Assembly: GCA_029939575.1 (NCBI GenBank)
Contig: JAOZSR010000021.1
Span: 1-46,898, forward strand
Source of the DNA: Fidelibacterota bacterium
Lineage (GTDB): Bacteria > Fidelibacterota > UBA2242 > JAOZSR01
Direction: 5' to 3'
Length of the DNA stretch: 46,898 bases
The notes under the pieces were generated by a model that searched no databases, was not told the DNA's origin, and saw only the letters and a list, made by a program, of their open reading frames with translations. The translations under genes and the position numbers were made by a program. Shown piece by piece: positions 18,195 to 26,539 of the stretch (the first letter of the stretch is position 1; each line of letters begins with the position of its first letter).

Positions 18195-19835
18195 CTATTT
18201 TTTACTAATTAGTGATCGTAATATTGTTGCAGCCTGATCTGGGTTTTCTTTGGCAAATTTGGTTATTTCTTCGGTCATTTTTTCTTTGGCTTTTAGTTTT
18301 GCCCTGGCCTGAGGTGACAATTTTTTGATAAATATATCGGCTGATACTTCTTTTTCTGGTACTGGTTCTGGTAACATCATTGATTCATCTATTTCGCTTT
18401 CACCTTCAAGCAATCCAATCGCTTCTCCACTTCCAAGAGCAGCTCCAACATCCTCATCACCCTCCAATTCTGGGATTTTTTCACCGGCTGCAATTCGAAA
18501 AACAGTTTCTGAATTCTTTATTAGTTTTCGAATAACAAAAAAGGCAAACATAATACTAAGTGCGATTATCCCTTTATTTATTAAATTGGATATCATTTCT
18601 TCTTTTTCAGCATTTTCATAACTGGCCAATTCTTCTTCCTGATTAGTTCTGTCAAAATAGAATTGGTCAACTTCTACCCGATCTCCTCTTGCTGCATTAA
18701 ATCCAACAGCAGCTTCAACCTGTCGTTTTATTGCATCTAATTCATTTTGAGATCTGGGCTTAAATTCAACAGTAGGGGAAGTGTTATTTTTACTCACATT
18801 ACTTTTTTTATAATTTACAGAAACAGAAACAGAAATTCTTTTAACTCCACCAACACTTGAAATGAAATGTCTGGTCGTTTTTGGAATTTCATAATTTGTC
18901 AGTATATTTTCTTTTATTTGTTCTTCATTAATATTATTAGTAGTATCTTTATTTCTTGTTGTTTGGGAAAGTTGTTCTTCACTGACAGGAACAATATTAT
19001 CTGGATTTGTTTCTATTGTGGTTTCTTCTGTTTTGTCCCAATTCAAAATTGGATCTACAGTGACAATGGCATTATTTTTACCAACAATGGTTTCAACAAG
19101 ATTTTTTACATCACGCTCATATTCAAGTTTTTTCCGCCTTTCAATATCATATTGATCTCCCATTGTTCCTTTTTCATCCTCTGTTTTTCCAATCAGAGTA
19201 TTTCCTTCGGAATCCATAATGGCAATTGCGTTAATGTCTATTCCTTCAACGCTTCCTGCTACTAATCTTGAGATTGTTTCAGCTTGTTCCTTGCTTATTT
19301 TTTTCCCTCTTTCCATGGTCAGAACAACGGAGGCGCTTCCATTATTTGAATTTTCAAATAATTTTTTCTCAGGCAAAACAATATGTACACGTGAGGTTTT
19401 TATAGAATGAAATAAATTAATAGTCTTGGTTAATTCTCCTTCCAGCGCTCTTTTAAAATTCAGACGTTGTTGGAAAGTTGTCATGCCTATTTTTTCCCGG
19501 TCAAATAATTCATATCCAAGAATTTTGTGACCCGCATATCCCTTTTCAAAAATCATTAATTTTAATTCTTCACTATTTTCAGATGGGACTTCAATAGTTC
19601 TACCATTATTTGATATTCGATATTTAATTTTTTGATTTTTGAGTTCGGAGATAATTTTTCCTGCTGACTCAGGATCAAGGCCAGTACCTAATATTTCATA
19701 TACAGGACGGTTTGCCCACATTACCATTGATATTATAGAAGATACAATCCCAATAAATACCAATATGATGATAATTCTTTGCGCCATTGTATAACGGCGC
19801 ATTAAATTAACTATTTGAGTAAAAAATTTGTTCAT
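18195..19835 (-). CDS. fliF: Flagellar MS-ring protein FliF
   Basis: A 546-aa membrane protein with transmembrane helices near residues 20-42 and 425-448 that frame a large periplasmic region. The N-terminal ring-building motifs include GTGLDPESAGKIISEL, KLMIFEKGYAG and TTFQQRLNFKRALEGELTKTI, the YscJ/FliF family pattern. The short cytoplasmic C-terminus (SPQARAKLKAKEKM...) binds FliG, encoded next. FliF forms the inner-membrane MS ring that is the base for flagellar assembly. It is 35 bp from fliE upstream and 11 bp from fliG downstream. Confidence 0.96.
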   Translation of the reverse strand: MNKFFTQIVNLMRRYTMAQRIIIILVFIGIVSSIISMVMWANRPVYEILGTGLDPESAGKIISELKNQKIKYRISNNGRTIEVPSENSEELKLMIFEKGYAGHKILGYELFDREKIGMTTFQQRLNFKRALEGELTKTINLFHSIKTSRVHIVLPEKKLFENSNNGSASVVLTMERGKKISKEQAETISRLVAGSVEGIDINAIAIMDSEGNTLIGKTEDEKGTMGDQYDIERRKKLEYERDVKNLVETIVGKNNAIVTVDPILNWDKTEETTIETNPDNIVPVSEEQLSQTTRNKDTTNNINEEQIKENILTNYEIPKTTRHFISSVGGVKRISVSVSVNYKKSNVSKNNTSPTVEFKPRSQNELDAIKRQVEAAVGFNAARGDRVEVDQFYFDRTNQEEELASYENAEKEEMISNLINKGIIALSIMFAFFVIRKLIKNSETVFRIAAGEKIPELEGDEDVGAALGSGEAIGLLEGESEIDESMMLPEPVPEKEVSADIFIKKLSPQARAKLKAKEKMTEEITKFAKENPDQAATILRSLISKK

Positions 19836-19870
19836 ATAATATTCTATCCATGAATATTGTTACCGGTTTT

Positions 19871-20185
19871 CTAAACTTGAATTCTTTTAATTTCTTTGTA
19901 TGAATCAAGGACTTTGTTTCGAATTTCCAACATAAGTTGAAAACTAAGATGTGCTTCCTCGGATTTCACCATGGCTTCTGTTAAATTATCTGATTCTCCT
20001 TTAATAACACGTGATAATTCTTTGGAAGATTCAGCTTGTTTGGTATTAACAGCATAGAGAAATTTTTTAATTGTACCTGCAAAGTCAACTGATTTTTTAT
20101 CAGTGGATTGTGCCTTTTCCGAAGAATTTGCCTGTTTTATGTCATTAATTTTATTTATCATGGAAATATTATTTATACTTGTCAT
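19871..20185 (-). CDS. fliE: Flagellar hook-basal body protein FliE
   Basis: The 104-aa protein matches FliE in size and in its C-terminal block EAMVKSEEAHLSFQLMLEIRNKVLDSYKEI, where the family has a conserved helix ending in Y-x-E-I-x-R. FliE joins the MS ring to the proximal rod and is exported through the flagellar type III gate. The ribosome site AGGACAGAA precedes the ATG. It lies between the unknown 89-aa gene (7 bp) and fliF (35 bp). Confidence 0.92.
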   Translation of the reverse strand: MTSINNISMINKINDIKQANSSEKAQSTDKKSVDFAGTIKKFLYAVNTKQAESSKELSRVIKGESDNLTEAMVKSEEAHLSFQLMLEIRNKVLDSYKEIKRIQV

Positions 20186-20192
20186 TTCTGTC

Positions 20193-20462
20193 CTATCCTT
20201 TCAGGTCAATGAATTGACCTTTGAAAATATGTTGAATTTTGTGTCCATACAGATTTTGTTCTTTTGGAACATCTGAACCAAACAATCCATGAAGAGAGGT
20301 CATCTCGGGATTAGAAAGTATTTTTTCACGATGAGTTGTGTTTTTGTAAGGATTTTTTTTAGATAAAATATTATGACCTGAATTTGGATTACCTGTTTTA
20401 AATTGCTCTGTGTATAGGGAATTATTAGAATTTGTGTTTTGTAGGGTTGAAAAAATTTTCAT
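20193..20462 (-). CDS. Small unknown protein inside the flagellar operon
   Basis: An 89-aa product I do not recognise. It is Asn-, Lys- and Ser-rich with no signal peptide or membrane segment, and seems largely disordered. The C-terminal stretch QNLYGHKIQHIFKGQFIDLKG is the most structured-looking part and could be a short binding or export motif. It has its own ribosome site (AGGAATTTATTA), is spaced 10 bp from flgC and 7 bp from fliE, and shares their strand, so it is very likely a real operon member. A role as an exported rod-associated factor or regulator is speculative. Confidence 0.7.
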   Translation of the reverse strand: MKIFSTLQNTNSNNSLYTEQFKTGNPNSGHNILSKKNPYKNTTHREKILSNPEMTSLHGLFGSDVPKEQNLYGHKIQHIFKGQFIDLKG

Positions 20463-20472
20463 TAATAAATTC

Positions 20473-20958
20473 CTATATTTTTAAAGTCTTTTTTGCCATT
20501 TGTTTGGCTGCCTGCATAACACTCAAATTTGCTTCATAAGCTCTACTGGCAGACATTAAATCAACCATTTCTTCTACCATATTTACATTTGGCATATTTA
20601 CATATCCATTTTTATCTGCTCGTGGATGTAAAGGGTTATATACTTGTTTTTCACCTTCTATTTCAATTACTTCAATTTTTGCATCATTTCTCTTTTTATT
20701 CAGTGCTGTATCTTCATTTCTTTGAAGATGCTGTTTTCTGGATCGTTTCATACTCGTTACCATTTCATCATCAAAACCAACTGAATTTTTCTTGACATTA
20801 TGATCCAAAACAATTTTTTTATGATAAATATTACCAGCTTTATCCGGTGCCCGATCAGCATTTGCAACATTCTGGGAAATTGTGTCTAACTTTTTAATTT
20901 GGGTCATTAAACCAGTTAAAGTTACTTTAAATGAAGAAAAAATTCCTTCTGAGTTCAT
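20473..20958 (-). CDS. flgC: Flagellar proximal rod protein FlgC
   Basis: The 161-aa FlgC starts MNSEGIFSSFKVTLTGLMTQ and continues LDTISQNVANADRAPD, the rod-family N-terminal helix and ANxxT-type motif. The C-terminal block VNMPNVNMVEEMVDLMSASRAYEANLSVMQAAKQMAKKTL is diagnostic (given here in overlapping pieces VNMPNVNMVEEMVDLM and SRAYEANLSVMQAAKQM). I moved the start to 20958, where GGAG lies at normal spacing; the longer frame to 21045 overlaps flgB and adds residues absent from FlgC proteins. Length is slightly above the usual 135-150 because of a charged central insert (about 65-95). Confidence 0.93.
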   Translation of the reverse strand: MNSEGIFSSFKVTLTGLMTQIKKLDTISQNVANADRAPDKAGNIYHKKIVLDHNVKKNSVGFDDEMVTSMKRSRKQHLQRNEDTALNKKRNDAKIEVIEIEGEKQVYNPLHPRADKNGYVNMPNVNMVEEMVDLMSASRAYEANLSVMQAAKQMAKKTLKI

Positions 20959-20971
20959 TTCTTTTTCTCCT

Positions 20972-21352
20972 TTATTGGTTTCTGCCTCTAATGGCAGTAC
21001 TGATTGCATTAAAAAAGCCGTTATATCTTTTAGTGGCAAATTCATGTCTGATCTGATTTTCTGCTAATTCTGTCATTTCATTTGTAATATCTACTTTCTC
21101 CGTTTTTTTATCAGAAAAAATATCATCAGTATTGTAATTAGGTTTCAGGATATGTCTAGTGTCAGTACTTTTTAATTTTTGCTTTTCTGTTTCGGATACT
21201 AACAGATCAGAAAAATCAGTTTTTGTCCGTTTATAAAATGGATTGTTTACATTTGCTACATTTTTAGATATTGCCTTGTGTTGCTTATTGTAAACTTGCA
21301 GTGATTTGTATAATAAATTTGATGTCTTGTTTTTAAAAATTGTAATTTCCAT
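20972..21352 (-). CDS. flgB: Flagellar proximal rod protein FlgB
   Basis: The 126-aa protein has the FlgB pattern: LLYKSLQVYNKQHKAISKNVANVNNPFYKRTKTDF near the N-terminus (the ANVxNPxYK rod motif) and a C-terminal helix NEMTELAENQIRHEFATKRYNG. FlgB is the first axial rod subunit, exported after FliE. It opens the flagellar operon; its ribosome site AAAGGATGAG lies 22 bp or so downstream of a possible sigma-54-type promoter. Confidence 0.93.
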   Translation of the reverse strand: MEITIFKNKTSNLLYKSLQVYNKQHKAISKNVANVNNPFYKRTKTDFSDLLVSETEKQKLKSTDTRHILKPNYNTDDIFSDKKTEKVDITNEMTELAENQIRHEFATKRYNGFFNAISTAIRGRNQ

Positions 21353-21718
21353 TTTTTCTCATCCTTTCAACTCAGGCCATAAAATTTCAATTGCTATGCC
21401 AAAGGAAGAATTTTAGAAAGAAATGGATATTATTTTTGATGTAATTATGTTTTAAGATTATGAAAATTAATGAATAAGAAGCAGGGCACGACTTGTCTAA
21501 TATTTTAAATATTTACCCTAACGACAGGTATTCATGGAAATTATTTCCAATTAAGAGGCGAAAATGTCCGATTTTGTTTATTAATAGATTAGAGTATAAA
21601 GAAAGTTCGAGGATAATTAACTGTATTAATAAATGTTTATTACTTGTGTTAACTGCCTGTTATTGTGGGTGTGCCAAACATTTTTCAGATCAATAATGTG
21701 CAAGTTTAAAATAAATAT
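21353..21718. other. Intergenic region between signalling operon and flgB
   Basis: This 366-bp stretch upstream of flgB has no convincing gene. A 67-codon frame at 21493-21696 on the plus strand begins with TTG, lacks a ribosome site and has no family features. A candidate sigma-54-type promoter facing flgB is at 21386-21402. Another TTTGGCAC half-site at 21671-21678 lacks a -12 partner. The rest may hold activator-binding sites, but no clear repeats were identified. Confidence 0.55.
21386..21402 (-). promoter_or_regulatory. Candidate sigma-54-type promoter of flgB operon
   Basis: On the minus strand the 17 bases read TTGGCATAGCAATTGAA. Against YTGGCACGRNNNTTGCW they match the -24 box TTGGCA and the TTG of the -12 box with correct spacing, but the -12 C is A. 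The implied transcription start near 21374 leaves a leader of about 22 nt carrying the flgB ribosome site. The neighbouring operon encodes an NtrC-class activator, which needs sigma-54. The mismatch in the -12 box is the main doubt. Confidence 0.45.
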
Positions 21719-23095
21719 TTAGTCTTCTGAATCTTCAGGAATATTATCAGAGTCATCGTTATATTGATGCAATTTATTTCGAAGTGTACGGACACTTATA
21801 TCAAGCAATTTGGCTGCTTTTGTTCGGTTGTTGTTTGTTTTTTTTAGGGTTTGGAAAATTAATTGTTTTTCCATTTCTGCAATTGTTCCAAGGGGTATAT
21901 TAGTAGAATCATTTTGCGGTTGCAAAGGATCAGCCTGAAAGGAAAAATGTTCCAAAGTAATATAGGTTTCTTTTCCGGAATATAAGATCGCCCTTTCTAT
22001 CAAATTTTCTAACTGACGAACATTGCCAGGCCATTTTTTATTACAAAGCAGGTCAAGCGTTTCTTTCTTAACTATCTTTTTTGTATAGTTATATTTGGTT
22101 TGGAATTTTTTAAGAAAATGTTCAATAAGTACCTGAATATCATCAGGTCTGGAACGTAAATTGGGTACATTGATAGGAAATACATTTAGACGGAAAAAGA
22201 GATCTGATCGGAAATTTTCATTTTCAATCATTTTATTAATATTTTGATTTGATGTTGCTATGATCCTAACATCAATTGAAATTTCTTTAGTGCTACCAAC
22301 TCTTGTAATTTTTTCTTCCTGAAGAACGCGTAAAAGTTTGGCCTGCATTGAAGTTGGCATTTCACTAATTTCATCGAGCAGGAGAGTACCGCCGTGAGCC
22401 TCCTCAAATAATCCTTTATAGGTTTTGATTGCATTTGTGAAAGAGCCTTTTTCATGTCCAAATAAAGTACTTTCAAATAAAGTTTCCGGAATCGCCGGAC
22501 AGTTTACCTTTAAAAATGGTTGATCAAACCGACTACTATTTTCATGAACAGCCTGGGCTATTAGTTCTTTTCCGGTTCCACTTTCACCTTGAATAAAAAC
22601 CGGTGCGTCGCTATTGGCAACAACATCTATTTGATGATAGATGGTTCTCATTGCCTGACTTTGTCCAACAAGTTTGTTGAATGTATTGTCCTGGGACAAT
22701 TTTCTTTTTAAATTTTTATTTTCCTGTTTTAAACCTTGAAATTCAAAAAAGCGATCAACTCTGGATTTAATGTGAGATATGGAAAAGGGTTTTGTTATAA
22801 AATCAAATGCGCCTTTTTGAAGTGCGTCAACTGCTGTCTTGATAGTACCATAAGCGGTGATGATAAGAAAACCGATTTCAGGATTTGTCTTCTTTACATT
22901 TTCCATTAATTCTATGCCACTCATTCCATCCATCATAAGATCGGAAATAACAAGATCAAACTCTTCATTTTTTAACTTATTTAAAGCGGCTTCTCCACTT
23001 TCTACAGCTTTTATTTTATTTTCTTTTGAAGATACTGCTTCTTGTAAAATTGTACGAATACTAAAGTCATCATCGACTATTAAGAGTCGTCTCAT
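21719..23095 (-). CDS. NtrC-class sigma-54-dependent response regulator (flagellar type)
   Basis: The 458-aa protein has a receiver domain (1-118; phosphoacceptor Asp 52, Lys 102), an AAA+ domain (about 140-370) and a Fis-type HTH (about 405-450: RTKAAKLLDISVRTLRNKL). Walker A is GESGTGK (170-176) and Walker B LLLDE (238-242). The sigma-54 contact loop, usually GAFTGA, reads GSFTNA at 217-222; the rest of the ATPase core is intact. It is last in the signalling operon and faces the flagellar operon promoter region, like FlrC or FlgR regulators. A ribosome site GGAGAGATAA precedes the ATG. No histidine kinase gene is in the window, so its partner is elsewhere. Confidence 0.88.
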   Translation of the reverse strand: MRRLLIVDDDFSIRTILQEAVSSKENKIKAVESGEAALNKLKNEEFDLVISDLMMDGMSGIELMENVKKTNPEIGFLIITAYGTIKTAVDALQKGAFDFITKPFSISHIKSRVDRFFEFQGLKQENKNLKRKLSQDNTFNKLVGQSQAMRTIYHQIDVVANSDAPVFIQGESGTGKELIAQAVHENSSRFDQPFLKVNCPAIPETLFESTLFGHEKGSFTNAIKTYKGLFEEAHGGTLLLDEISEMPTSMQAKLLRVLQEEKITRVGSTKEISIDVRIIATSNQNINKMIENENFRSDLFFRLNVFPINVPNLRSRPDDIQVLIEHFLKKFQTKYNYTKKIVKKETLDLLCNKKWPGNVRQLENLIERAILYSGKETYITLEHFSFQADPLQPQNDSTNIPLGTIAEMEKQLIFQTLKKTNNNRTKAAKLLDISVRTLRNKLHQYNDDSDNIPEDSED

Positions 23096-23180
23096 TTATC
23101 TCTCCAGTTTAAAAAATACTTGTTTAAACATAATCATATCAATAAATAATAGCAAACAATTTTGTTGTTGAGTATATTTT

Positions 23181-23765
23181 TTAATCCTCCACATTAAATG
23201 GATAATCTTTTTGTTGCCTGTTATAAGAATTATGTGCTAATTTTTTCAAATCTTTGTTTTGAATAATCATATCTCTTTTTTCGTCAATTAATTTTGTTAA
23301 TTCGTCGTTTTTTTTCCTAAGATCAACAATTTCCTGTTGCATTAACTTTATCTGATTATTTCTTTCTTTATTTATTTTAATAAGTGATTTTTCCCGATGA
23401 GCCTGATTAATAATTTTTAAAACCTGTTCAATTTTAAAGGGTTTTATCAGATAATCATATACCCGTGCCCGTAAGGCATTTAAAACTGTATTAATATCAG
23501 GATAACCGGTCATTAAAATTATTATTATCTCAGGGTAAAACTCCACTATTTTTTTACTTAATTCTATTCCATTTAACCCGGGGAGACGAACGTCAATTAA
23601 CGCATATTCTAAATTATATTTTGGACAAAGTTTCAGGGCTGCTTCTGCATTTAGAGCTGTATATGTTTTAAATCCTTTTTCATCTAGACTGCAGTCTAAT
23701 ACTTCAAGGATTGATTTGTTATCATCAACAATTAAAATACTTTTGTTTTGTTTAATTTTTTCCAT
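23181..23765 (-). CDS. Response regulator receiver protein with coiled-coil tail
   Basis: The 194-aa protein has an N-terminal CheY-like receiver (about 8-125) with DD at 14-15, phosphoacceptor Asp 58 (YALIDVRLPG), Thr 86 in LMTGYPD and Lys 108 in YLIKPF. The C-terminal ~65 residues form a charged coiled coil (RNNQIKLMQQEIVDLRKKND) and end QQKDYPFNVED. There is no DNA-binding or enzymatic output domain, so it probably acts by protein contact, for example with the neighbouring REC-GAF protein or the NtrC-class regulator. It lies 9 bp after the REC-GAF gene. Specific function unknown. Confidence 0.8.
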   Translation of the reverse strand: MEKIKQNKSILIVDDNKSILEVLDCSLDEKGFKTYTALNAEAALKLCPKYNLEYALIDVRLPGLNGIELSKKIVEFYPEIIIILMTGYPDINTVLNALRARVYDYLIKPFKIEQVLKIINQAHREKSLIKINKERNNQIKLMQQEIVDLRKKNDELTKLIDEKRDMIIQNKDLKKLAHNSYNRQQKDYPFNVED

Positions 23766-23774
23766 AGTAACTAC

Positions 23775-25130
23775 TTAATATTCTTTCACTAACTTATGCC
23801 TCAGGTTGTTAATTAAATCAGTTGTTGAACTCCCGTCATGTGGATATGATATTATTGCATATTCCAGGGATAAGACTGGCAAAGATTTATTATCAGTATA
23901 TAATTCTTCAACTTTTGACCTTATATCGGCACATAGAAGATCAAGAGTGACAGGGCTGGTACCTGTTTGTATTAATAATATAGAATCAAAATCCAGCCAA
24001 ATAATTTCAAGCAATGACCCGATTTCATTTTCAATTAACTCCTTGCATTTTTCGCGAATTTCATGGTATGGAGGAAGTTTGGAGTTAATAACTTTTCTGG
24101 AAATTCGAAGTTGGCTAAAGGAAACTGTGGAATTATATTTCTTGGCTTTATAGATATTATCTTCAAAAATTGAAAATAATATTTTTTCATAAACTTTACT
24201 TTTTTCATCTGAGAAAAGAGATTCTTCTTTTGTAGTTTGAAATAACGGAGCGATTTGAGTTGCAAAAATTCTAAAAAGTTTAACTTCGTCTTCCTGGTCA
24301 AAAATTTTCTCTTCTGTTTCAAAAATTGCTATAAATCCAAGTAATTCATTATGATATTGTATTGGAATAAAAATGGCCTTAGGTAAATTATCGTCAATGT
24401 TTAGTTTCTTTTGATCAATATACAATCCTTTATCGCTTCCATTAATAATTGTTGCATCTGTAAGTGAGATTTTTTTCCCGTTTATTTCATTATCGGCCCT
24501 AAACCTGAAGGTTTTTGTAAATTCATCAGACAAACCAAAAGAATTCTTGATAATAAAATTGGCTTCGGTTTTTGAATTAACAATAATACAACCTTTTTTT
24601 ACTCTCAATCCTTCTGTAAATGTATCAATAATCATTTCCATTATTGTATTGTAATCAGTAATCTGGAATAGAAGGTTGGAAATATCATTAAGCATTGTCA
24701 TATAAGAAAGCATTGACTGGATTTTTTTATTTAATTTAATATTTTCATATTTTAGTTTAATTCGCTCAGCTGCTCTTGAGAGAATTATTTGAATTTGTTT
24801 AAATTTAAATGGTTTCTTTATATAATCATAGACACCCTGCTGAATAGCTTCTATTGCGCTTTGGGTAGTGGCAAAACCGGTAATAATTATTGCCAGAGCT
24901 TCCGGATTATTTTTTTTTGCGGCTTTTATAATATCCAGACCCGAAACCTGGGGCATTTTTAAATCTGTGATTATTATATCGTAATTTGTGTTGTTTAATA
25001 CATCAAGTGCCTTCTGAGAATCACTATACCCGACCACATTGAAATTATATTCTTTTAGGAAAAATACTAATTCATCTACTATTAGTTTTTCATCATCAAT
25101 TATTATGATTTTAATATCTTTTTGAGTCAT
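23775..25130 (-). CDS. Response regulator: receiver, GAF and degenerate GGDEF-like domain
   Basis: The 451-aa protein starts with a complete receiver (Asp 56 in IIITDLKMP, Lys 106 in YIKKPF). Residues about 145-300 look like a GAF sensor (LNDISNLLFQITDYNTI, KGCIIVNSK, KAIFIPIQYHNELLGFIAIFETE). The C-terminal ~145 residues follow a GGDEF fold pattern: a helix KILFSIFEDNIYKAKKYNS, a central strand WLDFDSILLIQTG where GGDEF should be, and LEYAIISYPHDGSSTTDLI near the end. The catalytic GGDEF/GGEEF residues are absent, so cyclase activity is unlikely; nucleotide sensing or docking is possible. Its ATG overlaps the fapA stop (ATGA). The domain call for the last third is by eye. Confidence 0.72.
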   Translation of the reverse strand: MTQKDIKIIIIDDEKLIVDELVFFLKEYNFNVVGYSDSQKALDVLNNTNYDIIITDLKMPQVSGLDIIKAAKKNNPEALAIIITGFATTQSAIEAIQQGVYDYIKKPFKFKQIQIILSRAAERIKLKYENIKLNKKIQSMLSYMTMLNDISNLLFQITDYNTIMEMIIDTFTEGLRVKKGCIIVNSKTEANFIIKNSFGLSDEFTKTFRFRADNEINGKKISLTDATIINGSDKGLYIDQKKLNIDDNLPKAIFIPIQYHNELLGFIAIFETEEKIFDQEDEVKLFRIFATQIAPLFQTTKEESLFSDEKSKVYEKILFSIFEDNIYKAKKYNSTVSFSQLRISRKVINSKLPPYHEIREKCKELIENEIGSLLEIIWLDFDSILLIQTGTSPVTLDLLCADIRSKVEELYTDNKSLPVLSLEYAIISYPHDGSSTTDLINNLRHKLVKEY

Positions 25131-26524
25131 AAATTTTTTCCTTCTTTTTCGGAATAATTTTCGAATACAACTTCATTGACATTACGATAAATCTTTACTT
25201 TTTCAAATTGTTTATCAACATAATATTGTAAGTGTCCGATAGAAACTGTTACACCTTTATGAATAATATGTTGGACAAATATGGAATTGTTATGTTTTGA
25301 TTTGTTTTTCTCAATAAAGTCATTTTTTTCCGCTTCTAAATCTTCAATTCTTTCAACTATTTCATTGATTTTAGTGAAGATTGTATTCATTTCCTGCTGT
25401 TTATTCAGGGACAGGTTGTTTAAGCGGTTTTCAAGTAACTCCAAAAATGTTTTTCTTTTATTTAATAAGAATAACTCGGTTTTTTGTCGTTCCTCTTCTT
25501 TAATAATTTTCTGGAGTTGTGAATCTAATTCAACAAAATCTGATCCGCTAATGCCAACTTCGGTTACAATACCTTTTATTGATCCCACCTCCAGGGCAGA
25601 TATTCCTTTTTCTGCGAATACTTTTCCGCCACGAATCAGACCTTCTTTCTGAATAACAGAAATTGTACCACCTGCAAAGACTTCACTGTTAATTGAATAA
25701 TGCTCAATAATAATATTATTTTTGATGTTTACCAAGGCATCCTGTATAAAGCCGCAATAAAGGCTTCCACCGGCCAAGATCTTTGCTCTTCCTTTTCCAA
25801 CAATTCCAAGAGAGACAACAACATCACCTTTTTGAGAATATATATCAGCTGCTTCAATATTTCCTTCAACAAATATTGTGTCAGTAGCCTCAACTCTGAA
25901 ACCAGATCTAATATCTCCTTTGATATGCACTTTTCCATTATATTTGATATTTCCGGTACGAAAGCTAACATCCCCGTTAATATATTTAATATTACTTACG
26001 CTTAATTTGTTATTGGAAAAACTAACATAGCCTTTAATGGCTGAGTAATAAGTATATCCATCATCAGATACTATAATATTTTCTCCAATTTCTATTTTTA
26101 TTTCTTTACCTGGCCTAAATATTAATTCACCTGTTACTGTTTTTCCGGGAATGCCTTTTGATGGAGGTAAAATTGAGACTATTTCCTGCCCTTTATTAAC
26201 CGCGTTGTGTTGCTGAAGATGCTTGAAATCCGCTTTTCCATTTTTATTTATTTTTGGAGTTGCAGGAATGGTTGGATCAATTTGCCAGATCAGTTTTCCA
26301 TCTTTTCCTTTTTCTGGTCTCGATGCATTGGCGATAACAATTTCCAGAGGCATTTTTTTTTCATGAATAATTTTTTGAATTATTTCATCTTTGATCCCAT
26401 TGGTTACTCCGTATTCTTTGAGTGTGGAATATATCATTTCTGATGAAATATCCGGAATATTTCTGGATATAACCAGGGTTGCAAGCATTTGATCGTTGGA
26501 TATAATTACTTTAATATTTTTCAT
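25127..26524 (-). CDS. FapA family protein (DUF342)
   Basis: The 465-aa protein matches the FapA (flagellar assembly protein A, formerly DUF342) layout. The N-terminal part contains GKLIWQIDPTIPATPKINKNG-type sequence around residues 75-100 and GKTVTGELIFRPGKEI. A central right-handed beta-helix of short repeats follows (NGDVSFRTGNIKYNGKVHI, GDIRSGFRVEATDTIFVEG, AGGSLYCGF), then a C-terminal coiled coil (about 335-410). FapA homologues are commonly found with chemotaxis or flagellar genes; their biochemical role is not well defined. It sits 15 bp after the unknown 93-aa gene and overlaps the next gene. I see no clear Shine-Dalgarno, unlike its neighbours. Confidence 0.85.
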   Translation of the reverse strand: MKNIKVIISNDQMLATLVISRNIPDISSEMIYSTLKEYGVTNGIKDEIIQKIIHEKKMPLEIVIANASRPEKGKDGKLIWQIDPTIPATPKINKNGKADFKHLQQHNAVNKGQEIVSILPPSKGIPGKTVTGELIFRPGKEIKIEIGENIIVSDDGYTYYSAIKGYVSFSNNKLSVSNIKYINGDVSFRTGNIKYNGKVHIKGDIRSGFRVEATDTIFVEGNIEAADIYSQKGDVVVSLGIVGKGRAKILAGGSLYCGFIQDALVNIKNNIIIEHYSINSEVFAGGTISVIQKEGLIRGGKVFAEKGISALEVGSIKGIVTEVGISGSDFVELDSQLQKIIKEEERQKTELFLLNKRKTFLELLENRLNNLSLNKQQEMNTIFTKINEIVERIEDLEAEKNDFIEKNKSKHNNSIFVQHIIHKGVTVSIGHLQYYVDKQFEKVKIYRNVNEVVFENYSEKEGKNL

Positions 26525-26539
26525 GGGATTTAATAGTAA

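Noticed and set aside
20959-21045. N-terminal extension of FlgC
   Set aside because: It overlaps the flgB coding region and adds residues not found in FlgC proteins; the internal ATG has a GGAG site.
21671-21678. TTTGGCAC half-site facing flgB
   Set aside because: The -24 box is good but the -12 position reads ACAATA instead of TTGCW, so it is not a usable sigma-54 promoter.
21493-21696. 67-codon plus-strand frame with a Cys-rich hydrophobic end
   Set aside because: It starts with TTG without a Shine-Dalgarno, has no family features, and lies in the regulatory gap before flgB.
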